Below, piece by piece: positions 53,024 through 61,468 of a stretch of DNA of 64,000 nt (position 1 is its first letter; each line of letters begins with the position of its first letter). Under the pieces are notes generated by a model. It was not told the origin of the DNA. It searched no databases and worked only from the letters and a program-made list of their open reading frames with translations. The position numbers and the translations under genes are program-made. The stretch is from Cellulomonas xiejunii (GTDB lineage Bacteria > Actinomycetota > Actinomycetes > Actinomycetales > Cellulomonadaceae), in contig NZ_CP101987.1 of NCBI RefSeq assembly GCF_024508315.1, positions 3,348,001 to 3,412,000 of the forward strand, written 5' to 3'.

Positions 53024-54091
53024 GTGACCGACAGGATCGACCCGACGCACGCGGCGTACGCGTTCGCCAACAAGTTCGTCAACGTGCTTCTCACGCTGCC
53101 GGACGGCACACCGGTGCAGACGGCCGGGCGGTGCGGCGGCATGTCGTACTCGGTGCTCGACCACCTGACGGCGGGCCGTGACGTCCCGGCGTGGGGGGCG
53201 GAGCTGTTCGCCCCCGGCCGGGTGCCGCCGGACGGGCACGTCCTGGCCGAGCACCTGCGGCGCCGCCAGCTCGACTCGTTCCGGTCGCGCTCGGCGCTGC
53301 GGTTCGTCACCTGGTCGGTGCTGCCGGACGGTGACGTGGGCCCCGTCGCGGGGGTCCGCACGCGGACGCGCCGCGAGCTGCCCGCGATCCTGCGGGCGCT
53401 CGCGCAGGGTCGGCCGGTGGTGCTGGGGATGGTCGTCGCGCGGACCCCGTTGCGCTCGGGCGACAACCACCAGGTCGTCGCGACGGGCTTCACGCGTGAC
53501 GACGCGACGGGCGAGGTCGTGCTCACGCTGCTCGACCCGAACACCCCGCGGCGCGAGGTGACGCTCGTCGAGACGCCCGACGGGTGGCGGGCGGACAACG
53601 GACGGTTGTGGCGGGGGTTCTTCCGCCACGCGTACGCGCCGCGCACGCCACCGTCCCTGCCCAGTGCGTCGCGGCACCCGGCCGCGCGCGTGCGGGCGGG
53701 CGAACCGCTCGCGCTCGCGCACGTCGCGACGGGCCGCCTGCTCGTCGTCGCGGACGGCGCACCCGCGCTGCGCACGTCCGGCACGACGACGTGGGTCCCC
53801 ACCGCGGACGCGTCCCTGCTCGTCGACGGCACGACGATCCACCTCGTCTCGTGCGGTCGCGCGCTCACCGTCCTCGGCGGGACGCCCTGCCTGCGCACCG
53901 TGCACGACCCCGCCGACACGTGGCGCGTGGTCGTCGACGGCGGCGGGCCGTGGCGTCAGGGCTCGCGCGTGCGGCTGCTGCACACGCAGACGGGCGCTCT
54001 CCTCGCGGGCACGCCCGACGGCCCGACGACCTCTTGGACCCCCGCTCCCTGCACGTGGTGGACGGTCGCCGCCGCCCCGGCCGCCTCCTGA
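53024..54091 (+). CDS. papain-like fold protein with C-terminal beta-trefoil-like region
   Basis: A 355-aa protein of no known function. RCGGMSYSVLDHL puts Cys37 at a helix start, DNHQVVATGF gives His149, and LLDPNTP gives Asp171/Asn173. This Cys-His-Asp/Asn order is that of papain-like cysteine peptidases or bacterial C39-like relatives. From about residue 226 there are three repeating segments (LALAHVATGRLLVVADG, SLLVDGTTIHLVSCG, RVRLLHTQTGALLAGTP), suggesting a MIR/ricin-type beta-trefoil. There is no signal peptide. The GTG at 53024 follows GGGAGGACGAC. It may be a cysteine peptidase, amidase or transglutaminase; substrate unknown. Confidence 0.78.
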   Translation: MTDRIDPTHAAYAFANKFVNVLLTLPDGTPVQTAGRCGGMSYSVLDHLTAGRDVPAWGAELFAPGRVPPDGHVLAEHLRRRQLDSFRSRSALRFVTWSVLPDGDVGPVAGVRTRTRRELPAILRALAQGRPVVLGMVVARTPLRSGDNHQVVATGFTRDDATGEVVLTLLDPNTPRREVTLVETPDGWRADNGRLWRGFFRHAYAPRTPPSLPSASRHPAARVRAGEPLALAHVATGRLLVVADGAPALRTSGTTTWVPTADASLLVDGTTIHLVSCGRALTVLGGTPCLRTVHDPADTWRVVVDGGGPWRQGSRVRLLHTQTGALLAGTPDGPTTSWTPAPCTWWTVAAAPAAS

Positions 54092-54103
54092 CGCCGAGCG
54101 GGG

Positions 54104-54634
54104 TCAGACGGTGGCGTCGGTGGCGGTGTCGACCAGGCGCAGGACGTCGGCGAACCAGGGGGTCACCAGGCCGGCCGCGACCAGCTCGTGCGCGCGCTGC
54201 GACGTGACCCACTCCGTCTGCGACACCTCGTCCGGGTCGGGGCGCAGGTCACCCGCGCAGCGTCCGACGATGACGTGGTCGTGCTCGCGCTCGACGTGTC
54301 CCGACGACGCGTCGGCCGCCCGGTACACGAACGTGCCGACCTCGCGCGCGTCCACGAGCTCCACCCCCAGCTCCTCGCGCACGCGCAGCGCCGCACGGTC
54401 GCGCACGTCGGAGCCCGGCAGCGGGTGGCCGCAGCAGGAGTTGGTCCACAGGCCGGGGAACCTGAGCTTGGCGTCGGCGCGCCGCTGCAGGAGCATCTGC
54501 CCGTCGGACCGGGTCAGGACCACGGAGAAGGCGCGGTGCAGACGCCCCGGCGCGGCGTGCGCCTCGCCCACGGTCGTGGAACCGGTGCCGCGCCCGTCCT
54601 CGTCGACCAGCTCGACCAGGTCCGTCTCCGCCAT
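54104..54634 (-). CDS. idi: isopentenyl-diphosphate delta-isomerase, type I
   Basis: A 176-aa Nudix-fold enzyme that interconverts isopentenyl and dimethylallyl diphosphate for isoprenoid synthesis. The catalytic Cys68 is in TNSCCGHP. The metal/acid residues lie in GHVEREHD (Glu115, Glu117), with conserved His26 and His33 at EAHAAPGRLHRAFS. The length equals that of the E. coli enzyme. The start at 54634 is the first ATG before the Nudix core. It is monocistronic and converges on the papain-like gene. Confidence 0.95.
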   Translation of the reverse strand: MAETDLVELVDEDGRGTGSTTVGEAHAAPGRLHRAFSVVLTRSDGQMLLQRRADAKLRFPGLWTNSCCGHPLPGSDVRDRAALRVREELGVELVDAREVGTFVYRAADASSGHVEREHDHVIVGRCAGDLRPDPDEVSQTEWVTSQRAHELVAAGLVTPWFADVLRLVDTATDATV

Positions 54635-54764
54635 CGCGTCCAGCCCTCTCGCGCGTGTCCGCCGGGCCTGCGTCGTGCGCGGCAGGCGGGGCCGGGGACC
54701 GCAGACGCCTACGGTGTCTCGTCCTCGTGGCCCGAGCAAGTCGGACCGGTCGGCGGCCGCGACC

Positions 54765-55478
54765 TCAGGGCAGGGTGATCGTCGTCCGTGAGGTCTCGCG
54801 CAGCCCGGCGAGGCTCTCGTGGGCACCCCCGAGCAGGAAGCCGCACGCGTCCCTCGGCCAGCGCACGCGCACGGCGCGGTCGTGGGCGTCGAGCAGGTAG
54901 AGCACGGGGACGACCTGGAACATCGCCATGCAGGCCTGGTCGGGGCTCGCCGGGACGTCCGGACGCGCGAGCTGCTGCAGCAGCGGGTCGAGGTCGCCCT
55001 CGAGCCGTACGACGTCGACGGACGTGCCGGGCGTCGGAGCGGGTGCGGGAGCCGGTGCGACGTCCGCGAGCGGCGGGACGGGTGCCGTGTCCCCCGGTGC
55101 CACCACGGCGCCGCCCGGCAGGGTCTCTCCGGGCTGCAGGTCCCCGGGGTCCTCGGCACCCGGGACCGACAGCTCGCCGGGCTCCAGGAGCTGGCGTGGC
55201 TCCGGCGCCGGCAGGACCGTGATCTCCGGCATCCGGCACTCCACGGCGGCGACCGGCTCGAACCCGGCCGGGACCGTGCCGGCGGCCGGTGCGGGGGGCA
55301 GGTCCGCGCGACCGCCGGTCCCGAAGGCCTCAAGCGTCTCGCGCACGGCGCAGTCGGCGGCGGGCGCGACCTCGGCCGGCGAGGACTCCCCCGCTGGCGG
55401 CGCCGACCCGGCGCACCCCGTCAGCGCCGCCCCCACTCCCAGCATGACGACACACCGCACCCGCCCGCGCGTCCGCAT
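54765..55478 (-). CDS. putative lipoprotein of unknown function
   Basis: A 237-aa protein with a Lys/Arg-poor but Arg-containing signal (MRTRGRVRCVVMLGVGAAL) and lipobox LTGC. The centre is Pro/Ala-rich (about residues 75-150), as in a wall-spanning linker. The C-terminal 85 residues are folded-type sequence with two cysteines (DQACMAMFQVVPVLYLLD, RDACGFLLGG). No family recognised. It is divergent from the sulfur operon. Confidence 0.72.
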   Translation of the reverse strand: MRTRGRVRCVVMLGVGAALTGCAGSAPPAGESSPAEVAPAADCAVRETLEAFGTGGRADLPPAPAAGTVPAGFEPVAAVECRMPEITVLPAPEPRQLLEPGELSVPGAEDPGDLQPGETLPGGAVVAPGDTAPVPPLADVAPAPAPAPTPGTSVDVVRLEGDLDPLLQQLARPDVPASPDQACMAMFQVVPVLYLLDAHDRAVRVRWPRDACGFLLGGAHESLAGLRETSRTTITLP

Positions 55479-55566
55479 GCCGCCATCCTGCCCGCCGGGC
55501 GGGGCGGGAGGCGGGTACGAGAGCGAGCCAACCACGCGTGTCGTCTCAGGATGCGATCACCGGGTT

Positions 55567-55581
55567 ATTCCCGACCATTCC
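55567..55581 (+). promoter_or_regulatory. Promoter region of the sulfur operon with ATTCC direct repeat
   Basis: ATTCC occurs at 55567-55571 and again at 55577-55581, one helical turn apart, 21 bp before the leader-peptide start. It may be a regulator site overlapping the promoter; no regulator gene is adjacent. Confidence 0.35.
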
Positions 55582-55601
55582 GGTATGCCATTGTCGTCCC
55601 C

Positions 55602-55682
55602 ATGACCACCGCCCCGCACGCCGCAGCGTCCCCGCTGCTCGCCCGTGCGTGTCGGTCGTGTCCGGCCACGAGCTGTCGCTGA
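55602..55682 (+). CDS. 26-aa cysteine-rich leader peptide
   Basis: A tiny frame beginning ATG at 55602 and ending with ACRSCPATSCR, then TGA. Three Cys codons lie in the last ten residues. Short leader peptides with C-terminal cysteine runs precede sulfur-source transport operons in actinobacteria, and in mycobacteria such a peptide controls its operon by ribosome-mediated attenuation in response to cysteine supply. It lies 209 bp before a sulfonate-type binding-protein gene in the same direction. No clear Shine-Dalgarno is seen, so it may be read from a leaderless or near-leaderless mRNA. Confidence 0.72.
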   Translation: MTTAPHAAASPLLARACRSCPATSCR

Positions 55683-55891
55683 CCAGCGCCTCGCCGCCCT
55701 GACGCGTCGCGCTGCGACCACGTCGCCCCGGCCGACCGCCGCCACGGCACCCGGCCTCCCCTCCCCCCGCACGTCCCCGCCCGTCGCCCGCCACCCCTGG
55801 GCCCACAGGGCGGTCCGACGCACCCCCGCGCCCCGCCCGACACCGCCGCGTCCTCGACGACGGCGTCCCACCCTGCCCGGAAGGCCTCGCC

Positions 55892-57019
55892 ATGCCGTAC
55901 GCACCTCCCGAGACGCCCGGCCGCGCCGCGCGTCACCGCCGCGCCGCACGTCACCGCCGCGCCGTGGTCGCCACCGCGACCCTCCTGCCCGCGCTGCTCG
56001 CGGCGTGCGCCGGCGGCGCGTCGGCCGACGACCCCACGACGGCTGCCGCCGTCACCGCCGAGCTGCCGACCGAGATCCCCGCGGGCACGACCCTGGTGGT
56101 CGGTGACCCGACGACGCAGAAGGCCGTCGAGATCGCGGGCGACGACCTGGACTCCGACCTGGGCTTCACCATCGAGTGGGCCAACCTGTCGGGCGGGCCG
56201 CAGACCACGGAGGCGTTCCGCGCCGGTGCCCTCGACGTGGGTGCCGTCGCCGACATCCCGCCCATCCACGCCGAGTGGACCGGCCTCGACGTCAAGATCG
56301 TCGCCGCCGTGTACCGCGAGAACTGGCAGAAGAACCCGATCTACGAGTTCGGCGTCGCCCCCGGAGTCGACGGCGTCGAGACGCTCGAGGACTTCAAGGG
56401 CCACCGCGTCGCGTACTCGCCGGGCCAGGCGCAGGGCGTCATCGTGCTGCGCGCGCTGAAGGAGGCGGGGCTGACGCAGGACGACGTCACGCTCGTCGAA
56501 CTGCCCAGCAACGGCGACGTCTACACCACCGCGCTCGCCGCCGGTGAGGTCGACATCGCCCCCATCGGGGGCGTGCAGATCGCCCGCTACCTCGACAAGT
56601 ACGGCTCCGACGGCGCGCACACCGTGCGCCACGGCCTGCGCGACGACCCGAGCCACCTGTACGTCCCCACATCCGTGACCACGGACCCCGCCAAGGCGGC
56701 TGCGCTGCGCGCCTACGTGCGGCTGTGGGCGCAGGCCAAGCTGTGGGTCCACGACCACCCCGAGGAGTGGAAGGCCGGCTACTACGTCGCCGACCAGGGC
56801 CTGAGCCCGGCCGACGCCGACTACCTCGTCGAGCGCGCCGGCACGCCGGACATCCCCGAGGACTGGACCGAGCACATCGCCGCGCACCAGAAGACCGTCG
56901 AGCTGCTCGCCGAGGCCACCGGCAACGACGTGCTCGACGCCGCGGACCTGTGGGACGAGCGGTTCGCGCCCGTCCTCGCGCAGGCCGCGGCCGACTACCG
57001 TGAGAAGGAGGCCGGCTGA
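55892..57019 (+). CDS. ABC transporter binding lipoprotein, aliphatic sulfonate/nitrate type
   Basis: A 375-aa lipoprotein. An Arg/His-rich N terminus precedes the signal peptide and lipobox LLAAC. The mature part has the SsuA/TauA-type order: VVGDPTTQKAVEIAG, GPQTTEAFRAGALDVGAVADIPPI, LEDFKGHRVAYSPGQAQGVIVLRALKEAGL and LAAGEVDIAPIGGVQIARYLDKYG. It binds a sulfur compound such as a sulfonate, judging from the cysteine leader upstream and the flavin monooxygenase downstream. Its TGA overlaps the permease ATG by one base (TGATG). Confidence 0.88.
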   Translation: MPYAPPETPGRAARHRRAARHRRAVVATATLLPALLAACAGGASADDPTTAAAVTAELPTEIPAGTTLVVGDPTTQKAVEIAGDDLDSDLGFTIEWANLSGGPQTTEAFRAGALDVGAVADIPPIHAEWTGLDVKIVAAVYRENWQKNPIYEFGVAPGVDGVETLEDFKGHRVAYSPGQAQGVIVLRALKEAGLTQDDVTLVELPSNGDVYTTALAAGEVDIAPIGGVQIARYLDKYGSDGAHTVRHGLRDDPSHLYVPTSVTTDPAKAAALRAYVRLWAQAKLWVHDHPEEWKAGYYVADQGLSPADADYLVERAGTPDIPEDWTEHIAAHQKTVELLAEATGNDVLDAADLWDERFAPVLAQAAADYREKEAG

Positions 57020-57885
57020 TGGCGACCCTGTCACTGCCCCGGGGCACGACCCGGGCGCCCGCCACCCGGCCTGCCGTGCCCGTGGTCGGCCGACGCACGT
57101 CACGGACCGTCCGGCGGCTCGGCCCCGGCCGTCCGCTGCGCGGTGGTGCCCTCATCGGGCTCGGCGTGCTGCTGGCGGTGTGGTCCGCCGGCTCAGCTGT
57201 CGGGTTCATCGACCAGCGCACCCTGTCCGCGCCGTGGACGGTCGTCACGACGGGCGCCGACCTGATCGCCGACGGTCGCCTCCAGCAGCACCTCGCGGTG
57301 TCGGCCGGGCGCGCGATGTCCGGGCTCGCGCTCGGGATCGTCGCCGGGACCGTGCTCGCGGTCGTCGCCGGACTGAGCCGCTGGGGCGAGGCGATCGTCG
57401 ACGGTCCCGTGCAGCTCAAGCGGGCCATCCCGAGCCTGGCACTGCTGCCGCTGCTGATCCTGTGGCTCGGCATCGGCGAGACGATGAAGGTCGTCACGAT
57501 CCTGCTGGGCGTCCTCATCCCCGTGTACATCCACACGCACAACGGGCTGCGGACCATCGACGCCCGCTACGTGGAGCTGGCCGAGACCGTCGGGCTGACG
57601 CGGTGGGACTTCCTCACCAAGGTCGTGCTGCCCGGTGCGCTGCCGGGCTTCCTGCTGGGCCTGCGGTTCGCCGTCACCGGCTGCTGGCTCGCGCTCGTGG
57701 TCGTCGAGCAGATCAACGGCACCGCCGGCATCGGCTACATGATGGAGCTGGCCCGCACGTACGGGCAGACCGACGTCATCGTCGTCGGCCTGGTCCTGTA
57801 CGGGATCCTCGGCTACGGCTCCGACCTGCTCGTGCGTCTCGTGCAGAGGAGGGCCCTGACATGGCGGCGCACGCTGGCGGGCTGA
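57019..57885 (+). CDS. ABC transporter permease, sulfonate/nitrate type
   Basis: A 288-aa permease with an N-terminal basic segment and about six helices. The coupling region is VELAETVGLTRWDFLTKVVLPGALPGFLLGLRF, then GCWLALVVVEQINGTAGIGYMM, typical of SsuC/TauC. It is fully embedded in the operon: ATG overlaps the binding-protein stop, and the ATPase gene starts inside its last 25 bp. Confidence 0.9.
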   Translation: MATLSLPRGTTRAPATRPAVPVVGRRTSRTVRRLGPGRPLRGGALIGLGVLLAVWSAGSAVGFIDQRTLSAPWTVVTTGADLIADGRLQQHLAVSAGRAMSGLALGIVAGTVLAVVAGLSRWGEAIVDGPVQLKRAIPSLALLPLLILWLGIGETMKVVTILLGVLIPVYIHTHNGLRTIDARYVELAETVGLTRWDFLTKVVLPGALPGFLLGLRFAVTGCWLALVVVEQINGTAGIGYMMELARTYGQTDVIVVGLVLYGILGYGSDLLVRLVQRRALTWRRTLAG

Positions 57886-58733
57886 CGGCCCCGGGCCCCA
57901 CCGAGGACGCGCGCGTCCCCGCCCGCTCCGACGTCCCGGCGCCCGCCCACGGCGTCCTCGCGGACGAGCGCGTGACCACGCAGGACGGGTCGGTCGTCGT
58001 CCGCGACCTGGTGCGGGCCTACGGGCTCGGCGAGGGCGACGGCCGCGTGCTGCGCGGCCTGGACCTGACGATCGCGGCCGGGGAGTTCGTCGCGATCCTG
58101 GGCCGCAGCGGCTCCGGCAAGAGCACGCTGCTGCGCGCGCTCGCCGGGCTCGACCACGACGTGCACGGCACGGGCACGATCGCCGTGCCCGAGCGCGTGT
58201 CGGTGGTCTTCCAGGACTCCCGGCTGCTGCCGTGGGCGCGCGTCCTCGACAACGTGACGCTCGGGCTGCGCGGCGCGGGTGCCCGCGAGCTCGGTGCCGA
58301 GCGGCTGGCCGAGGTGGGGCTGGCGGGCCGCGAGCGCGCCTGGCCCACGGAGCTGTCCGGGGGCGAGCAGCAGCGCGTGTCCCTCGCACGGTCGCTCGTG
58401 CGCGAGCCGCAGCTGCTCCTGGCCGACGAGCCGTTCGGCGCGCTCGACGCGCTGACCCGCACGCGCATGCACGCGCTGCTGCGCGACCTGTGCGCACGGC
58501 ACCTGCCCGCGGTCCTGCTCGTCACGCACGACGTCGACGAGGCGATCGTGCTGGCCGACCGCGTCGTCGTGCTCGACGAAGGGCGCATCGCCCTCGACAC
58601 ACCCGTCGCCCACCGCGACCCGGGCGACCCCGGGTACGTGGCCCTGCGCCGCGAGCTGCTCGACGCCCTCGGCGTCCCGCCGGTCGTCCCCGGCCGCCCG
58701 ACCACCTCCGCCACCGACAGGAGCACCCCATGA
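57861..58733 (+). CDS. ABC transporter ATPase, sulfonate/nitrate type
   Basis: A 290-aa ATPase. An unusual ~45-residue N-terminal extension rich in Pro/Ala precedes the cassette. Walker A is GRSGSGKST, the Q-loop VVFQDSRLLPWARV (typical for SsuB/TauB), signature LSGGEQQRVSLARSL, Walker B LLLADEPFGALDA and switch His VTHD. The ATG at 57861 follows GAGGAGGGCCC and overlaps the permease gene by 25 bp. Confidence 0.92.
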   Translation: MAAHAGGLTAPGPTEDARVPARSDVPAPAHGVLADERVTTQDGSVVVRDLVRAYGLGEGDGRVLRGLDLTIAAGEFVAILGRSGSGKSTLLRALAGLDHDVHGTGTIAVPERVSVVFQDSRLLPWARVLDNVTLGLRGAGARELGAERLAEVGLAGRERAWPTELSGGEQQRVSLARSLVREPQLLLADEPFGALDALTRTRMHALLRDLCARHLPAVLLVTHDVDEAIVLADRVVVLDEGRIALDTPVAHRDPGDPGYVALRRELLDALGVPPVVPGRPTTSATDRSTP

Positions 58734-60175
58734 CCACCCGACCCCGCCGCGAGGGGCAGCTGCACCTCAACGCGTTCCTCATGAGCACCGGCCACCACGA
58801 GGCGTCGTGGCGGCTGCCGGAGTCCGACCCGTCGTACCAGAGCACGAACATCGCGTACCTGCAGCGCCTCGCGCAGACCGCCGAGCGCGGGCACCTGGAC
58901 TCGATCTTCTTCGCCGACGGCCCCGCGCTGTTCCGCGACGTCGGCCGGCGTCCGTCGGGCACGTTGGAGCCGACGGTCGTGCTGGCCGCGATCGCGGCGG
59001 TGACCAGCCGCATCGGTCTCATCGCGACCGCGTCGACCACCTACAACGACCCGTACAACCTGGCGCGCCGGTTCGCGTCGGTCGACCACATCAGCGGCGG
59101 CCGCGCGGGCTGGAACATCGTCACCACCGCGCACCTCGAGGCCGCCCGCAACTTCGGGTACGAGGACCTGCCGTCCCACCACGCCCGGTACCAGCGCGCC
59201 GCGGAGTTCATCGACGTCGCGCTGAAGCTGTGGGACTCGTGGGAGGACGACGTCGAGATCGGCGACAAGGTCGACGGGGTGTGGGGCGACTCCGGCCGCA
59301 TCCACCCGCCCGAGCACGTCGGCGAGCACTTCCGCGTGGCCGGCGCCCTGACCACGCCCCGGTCGCCGCAGGCGTACCCGCTGCTCGTGCAGGCCGGTTC
59401 GTCGGAGGACGGCAAGGACCTGGCGGCCCGCTACGCCGAGGCGGTGTTCACGGCGCAGCAGACCCTCGACGACGCGCTCGCGTTCTCGTACGACCTCAAG
59501 CGACGCGCGGTCGAGTGGGGGCGCGACCCCGCGGGGCTGCTCGTGCTGCCGGGCATCGTGCCTGTCATCGGTGCGACGCAGGCGGAGGCGCGGGCGAAGG
59601 AGGACGAGCTCGACCGGCTGATCCGCCCCGAGTTCGCCCGCGTGCAGCTCGCCAAGACGCTGCGCGTCGACCCGGAGGACCTGCCGCTGGACCGCGAGCT
59701 GCCCGCGGACCTGCCGAGCGAGGAGGAGATCGAGGGTGCCAAGTCGCGGTACACGCTGATCGTCGAGCTCGCGCGGCGCGAGCGGCTCACCGTGCGCCAG
59801 CTCATCGGCCGCCTCGGCGGCGGGCGCGGGCACCGCACGTTCTCCGGCACCGCCGAGCAGGTGGCCGACGCCATCCAGGAGTGGTGGGACGCGGGCGCGG
59901 CCGACGGGTTCAACATCATGCCCGCGGTGCTGCCGTCGGGCCTGGAGGACTTCGTCGACCAGGTCGTCCCCGTTCTCGTCGACCGCGGCCTGTTCCGCAG
60001 CGAGTACACCGGCACGACACTGCGCGAGCACTACGGCCTGGCCCGCCCGGAGCACCCGCGGCACCGTGACGGGTCCCGGCTGGGCGTCGGGGTCGTCGCC
60101 CACCCCGCCACTGCCGACCCGACCACCCCCGTCCCGACCACCACGAGCACCACCCACGAAGGAGCACAGGCATGA
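58730..60175 (+). CDS. FMN-dependent monooxygenase, NtaA/SnaA/DszA group (luciferase-like)
   Basis: A 481-aa bacterial-luciferase-fold enzyme that uses reduced FMN from a partner reductase. Family blocks: [87 protein letters not shown], and DGFNIMP near the end. Members open C-S or C-N bonds, for example in dibenzothiophene sulfone, sulfonates or nitrilotriacetate. In this operon it probably releases sulfite from an imported organosulfur compound. The ATG overlaps the ATPase stop. No flavin reductase gene is present in the operon. Confidence 0.9.
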   Translation: MTTRPRREGQLHLNAFLMSTGHHEASWRLPESDPSYQSTNIAYLQRLAQTAERGHLDSIFFADGPALFRDVGRRPSGTLEPTVVLAAIAAVTSRIGLIATASTTYNDPYNLARRFASVDHISGGRAGWNIVTTAHLEAARNFGYEDLPSHHARYQRAAEFIDVALKLWDSWEDDVEIGDKVDGVWGDSGRIHPPEHVGEHFRVAGALTTPRSPQAYPLLVQAGSSEDGKDLAARYAEAVFTAQQTLDDALAFSYDLKRRAVEWGRDPAGLLVLPGIVPVIGATQAEARAKEDELDRLIRPEFARVQLAKTLRVDPEDLPLDRELPADLPSEEEIEGAKSRYTLIVELARRERLTVRQLIGRLGGGRGHRTFSGTAEQVADAIQEWWDAGAADGFNIMPAVLPSGLEDFVDQVVPVLVDRGLFRSEYTGTTLREHYGLARPEHPRHRDGSRLGVGVVAHPATADPTTPVPTTTSTTHEGAQA

Positions 60176-61194
60176 CGACGTACCGCACGCTCGGCCGCAC
60201 CGGGGTCCAGGTGTCCCCGCTGACGCTGGGGACCATGAACTTCGGCGCGTGGGGCAACCCCGACCACGAGGACTCCGCTGCGATCCTGCACCGCGCGCTC
60301 GACGCCGGGATCAACGTCGTCGACACCGCCGACGTCTACTCGCGCGGAGAGTCCGAGACGATCGTCGGCAAGGCGCTCGCCGGGCGTCGGGACGACGTCG
60401 TGCTGGCGACGAAGGTCCACGGCCGGCTGTCCGACGAGGTCAACCACGCGGGTAACTCGCGGCGGTGGATCGTGCGGGCCGTCGAGGACTCGCTGCGCCG
60501 CCTGCAGACCGACCGCATCGACGTCTACCAGGTGCACCGCCCGCAGCCGGGCACCGCGATCGACGAGACGCTCGGTGCGCTCGACGACCTCGTGCGCGCC
60601 GGCAAGGTGCTGTACGTCGGGACCTCCACGTTCCTGCCGTCGCAGATCGTGCAGGCGCAGTGGGTCGCGGCCGACCGCCGCCTCGTGCGGCCCGTGACCG
60701 AGCAGCCGCCGTACTCGATCCTGGCGCGGGGCGTCGAGCGCGAGGTGCTGCCGCTGGCCCTCGAGTACGGGCTGGGAGTGCTGCCGTGGAGCCCGCTGGC
60801 CGGGGGCTGGCTGTCGGGCCGTCCGCTCGACGGGGGGCGCGGCGACTCGCCGCGCCATCAGCGTCAGCCGGGCCGCCACGACCCGTCACTGCCGGAGAAC
60901 CGCACCAAGGCGGAGGCCGTGCAGCAGCTGTCGAAGGTGGCGGAGGCGGCCGGGCTGACCCTGCTGCAGCTCGCGCTCGGCTTCGTCCTGGAGCACCCGG
61001 CGGTGTCCAGCGCGATCATCGGGCCCCGCACCCAGGCCCACCTGGACGCGGCCCTCACCGCGCTCGACGTCCGCCTCTCGGCTGACGTCCTCGACGAGAT
61101 CGACCGCATCGTCCCGCCGGGCGTCACCCTCAACCCCGCCGACGCCGGCTGGCACCCGCCGTCGATCACGGACGCGTCCACCCGCCGCCGCTGA
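60172..61194 (+). CDS. aldo/keto reductase
   Basis: A 340-aa NADPH-dependent reductase, (beta/alpha)8 barrel. The catalytic set is visible: Asp and Tyr in [14 protein letters not shown], Lys in VLATKVHG and His in [15 protein letters not shown]-binding [15 protein letters not shown] and [12 protein letters not shown] follow. It is the last gene of the sulfur operon, overlapping the monooxygenase stop (ATGA). It might reduce the aldehyde left after oxidative desulfonation; this is inference from order. Confidence 0.92.
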   Translation: MTTYRTLGRTGVQVSPLTLGTMNFGAWGNPDHEDSAAILHRALDAGINVVDTADVYSRGESETIVGKALAGRRDDVVLATKVHGRLSDEVNHAGNSRRWIVRAVEDSLRRLQTDRIDVYQVHRPQPGTAIDETLGALDDLVRAGKVLYVGTSTFLPSQIVQAQWVAADRRLVRPVTEQPPYSILARGVEREVLPLALEYGLGVLPWSPLAGGWLSGRPLDGGRGDSPRHQRQPGRHDPSLPENRTKAEAVQQLSKVAEAAGLTLLQLALGFVLEHPAVSSAIIGPRTQAHLDAALTALDVRLSADVLDEIDRIVPPGVTLNPADAGWHPPSITDASTRRR

Positions 61195-61200
61195 CACGAG

Positions 61201-61460
61201 AACTGGATTGCACTCTCACGAGCGAGGGGTAGGGCTGCCCCCACCCCAGGGCGTGAGAGTGCAATCCAGTCGCGTGACCTGCCGCCGACGGGGGCCTGGG
61301 TGAACTGGATTGCCCTCTCACCAGGGAGGGGGGTGCACTGGATTGCACTCTCACCAGGGAGGGGGTGCCGTCCAGGTCCGGGGGGAGGGGCCGGGCGTGC
61401 CCTCCCCCTGGGGGTCGGGGCCAGCGTGCCCCACCCCCAGGGGTGAGAGTGCAATCCAGT
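61201..61460. repeat. Dispersed repeat, cluster 4: five mixed-orientation copies
   Basis: Inverted copies: AACTGGATTGCACTCTCACG at 61201-61220, and the pair at 61303-61322 and 61336-61355, which with the flanking CAGGGAGGG repeats at 33 bp. Direct copies: GCGTGAGAGTGCAATCCAGT from 61251, and GGGTGAGAGTGCAATCCAGT at 61441-61460. It fills the gap between the convergent aldo/keto reductase and GH43 genes; the ends 61201 and 61460 form an inverted pair framing the region. Confidence 0.95.
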
Positions 61461-61468
61461 TCTGGTCG

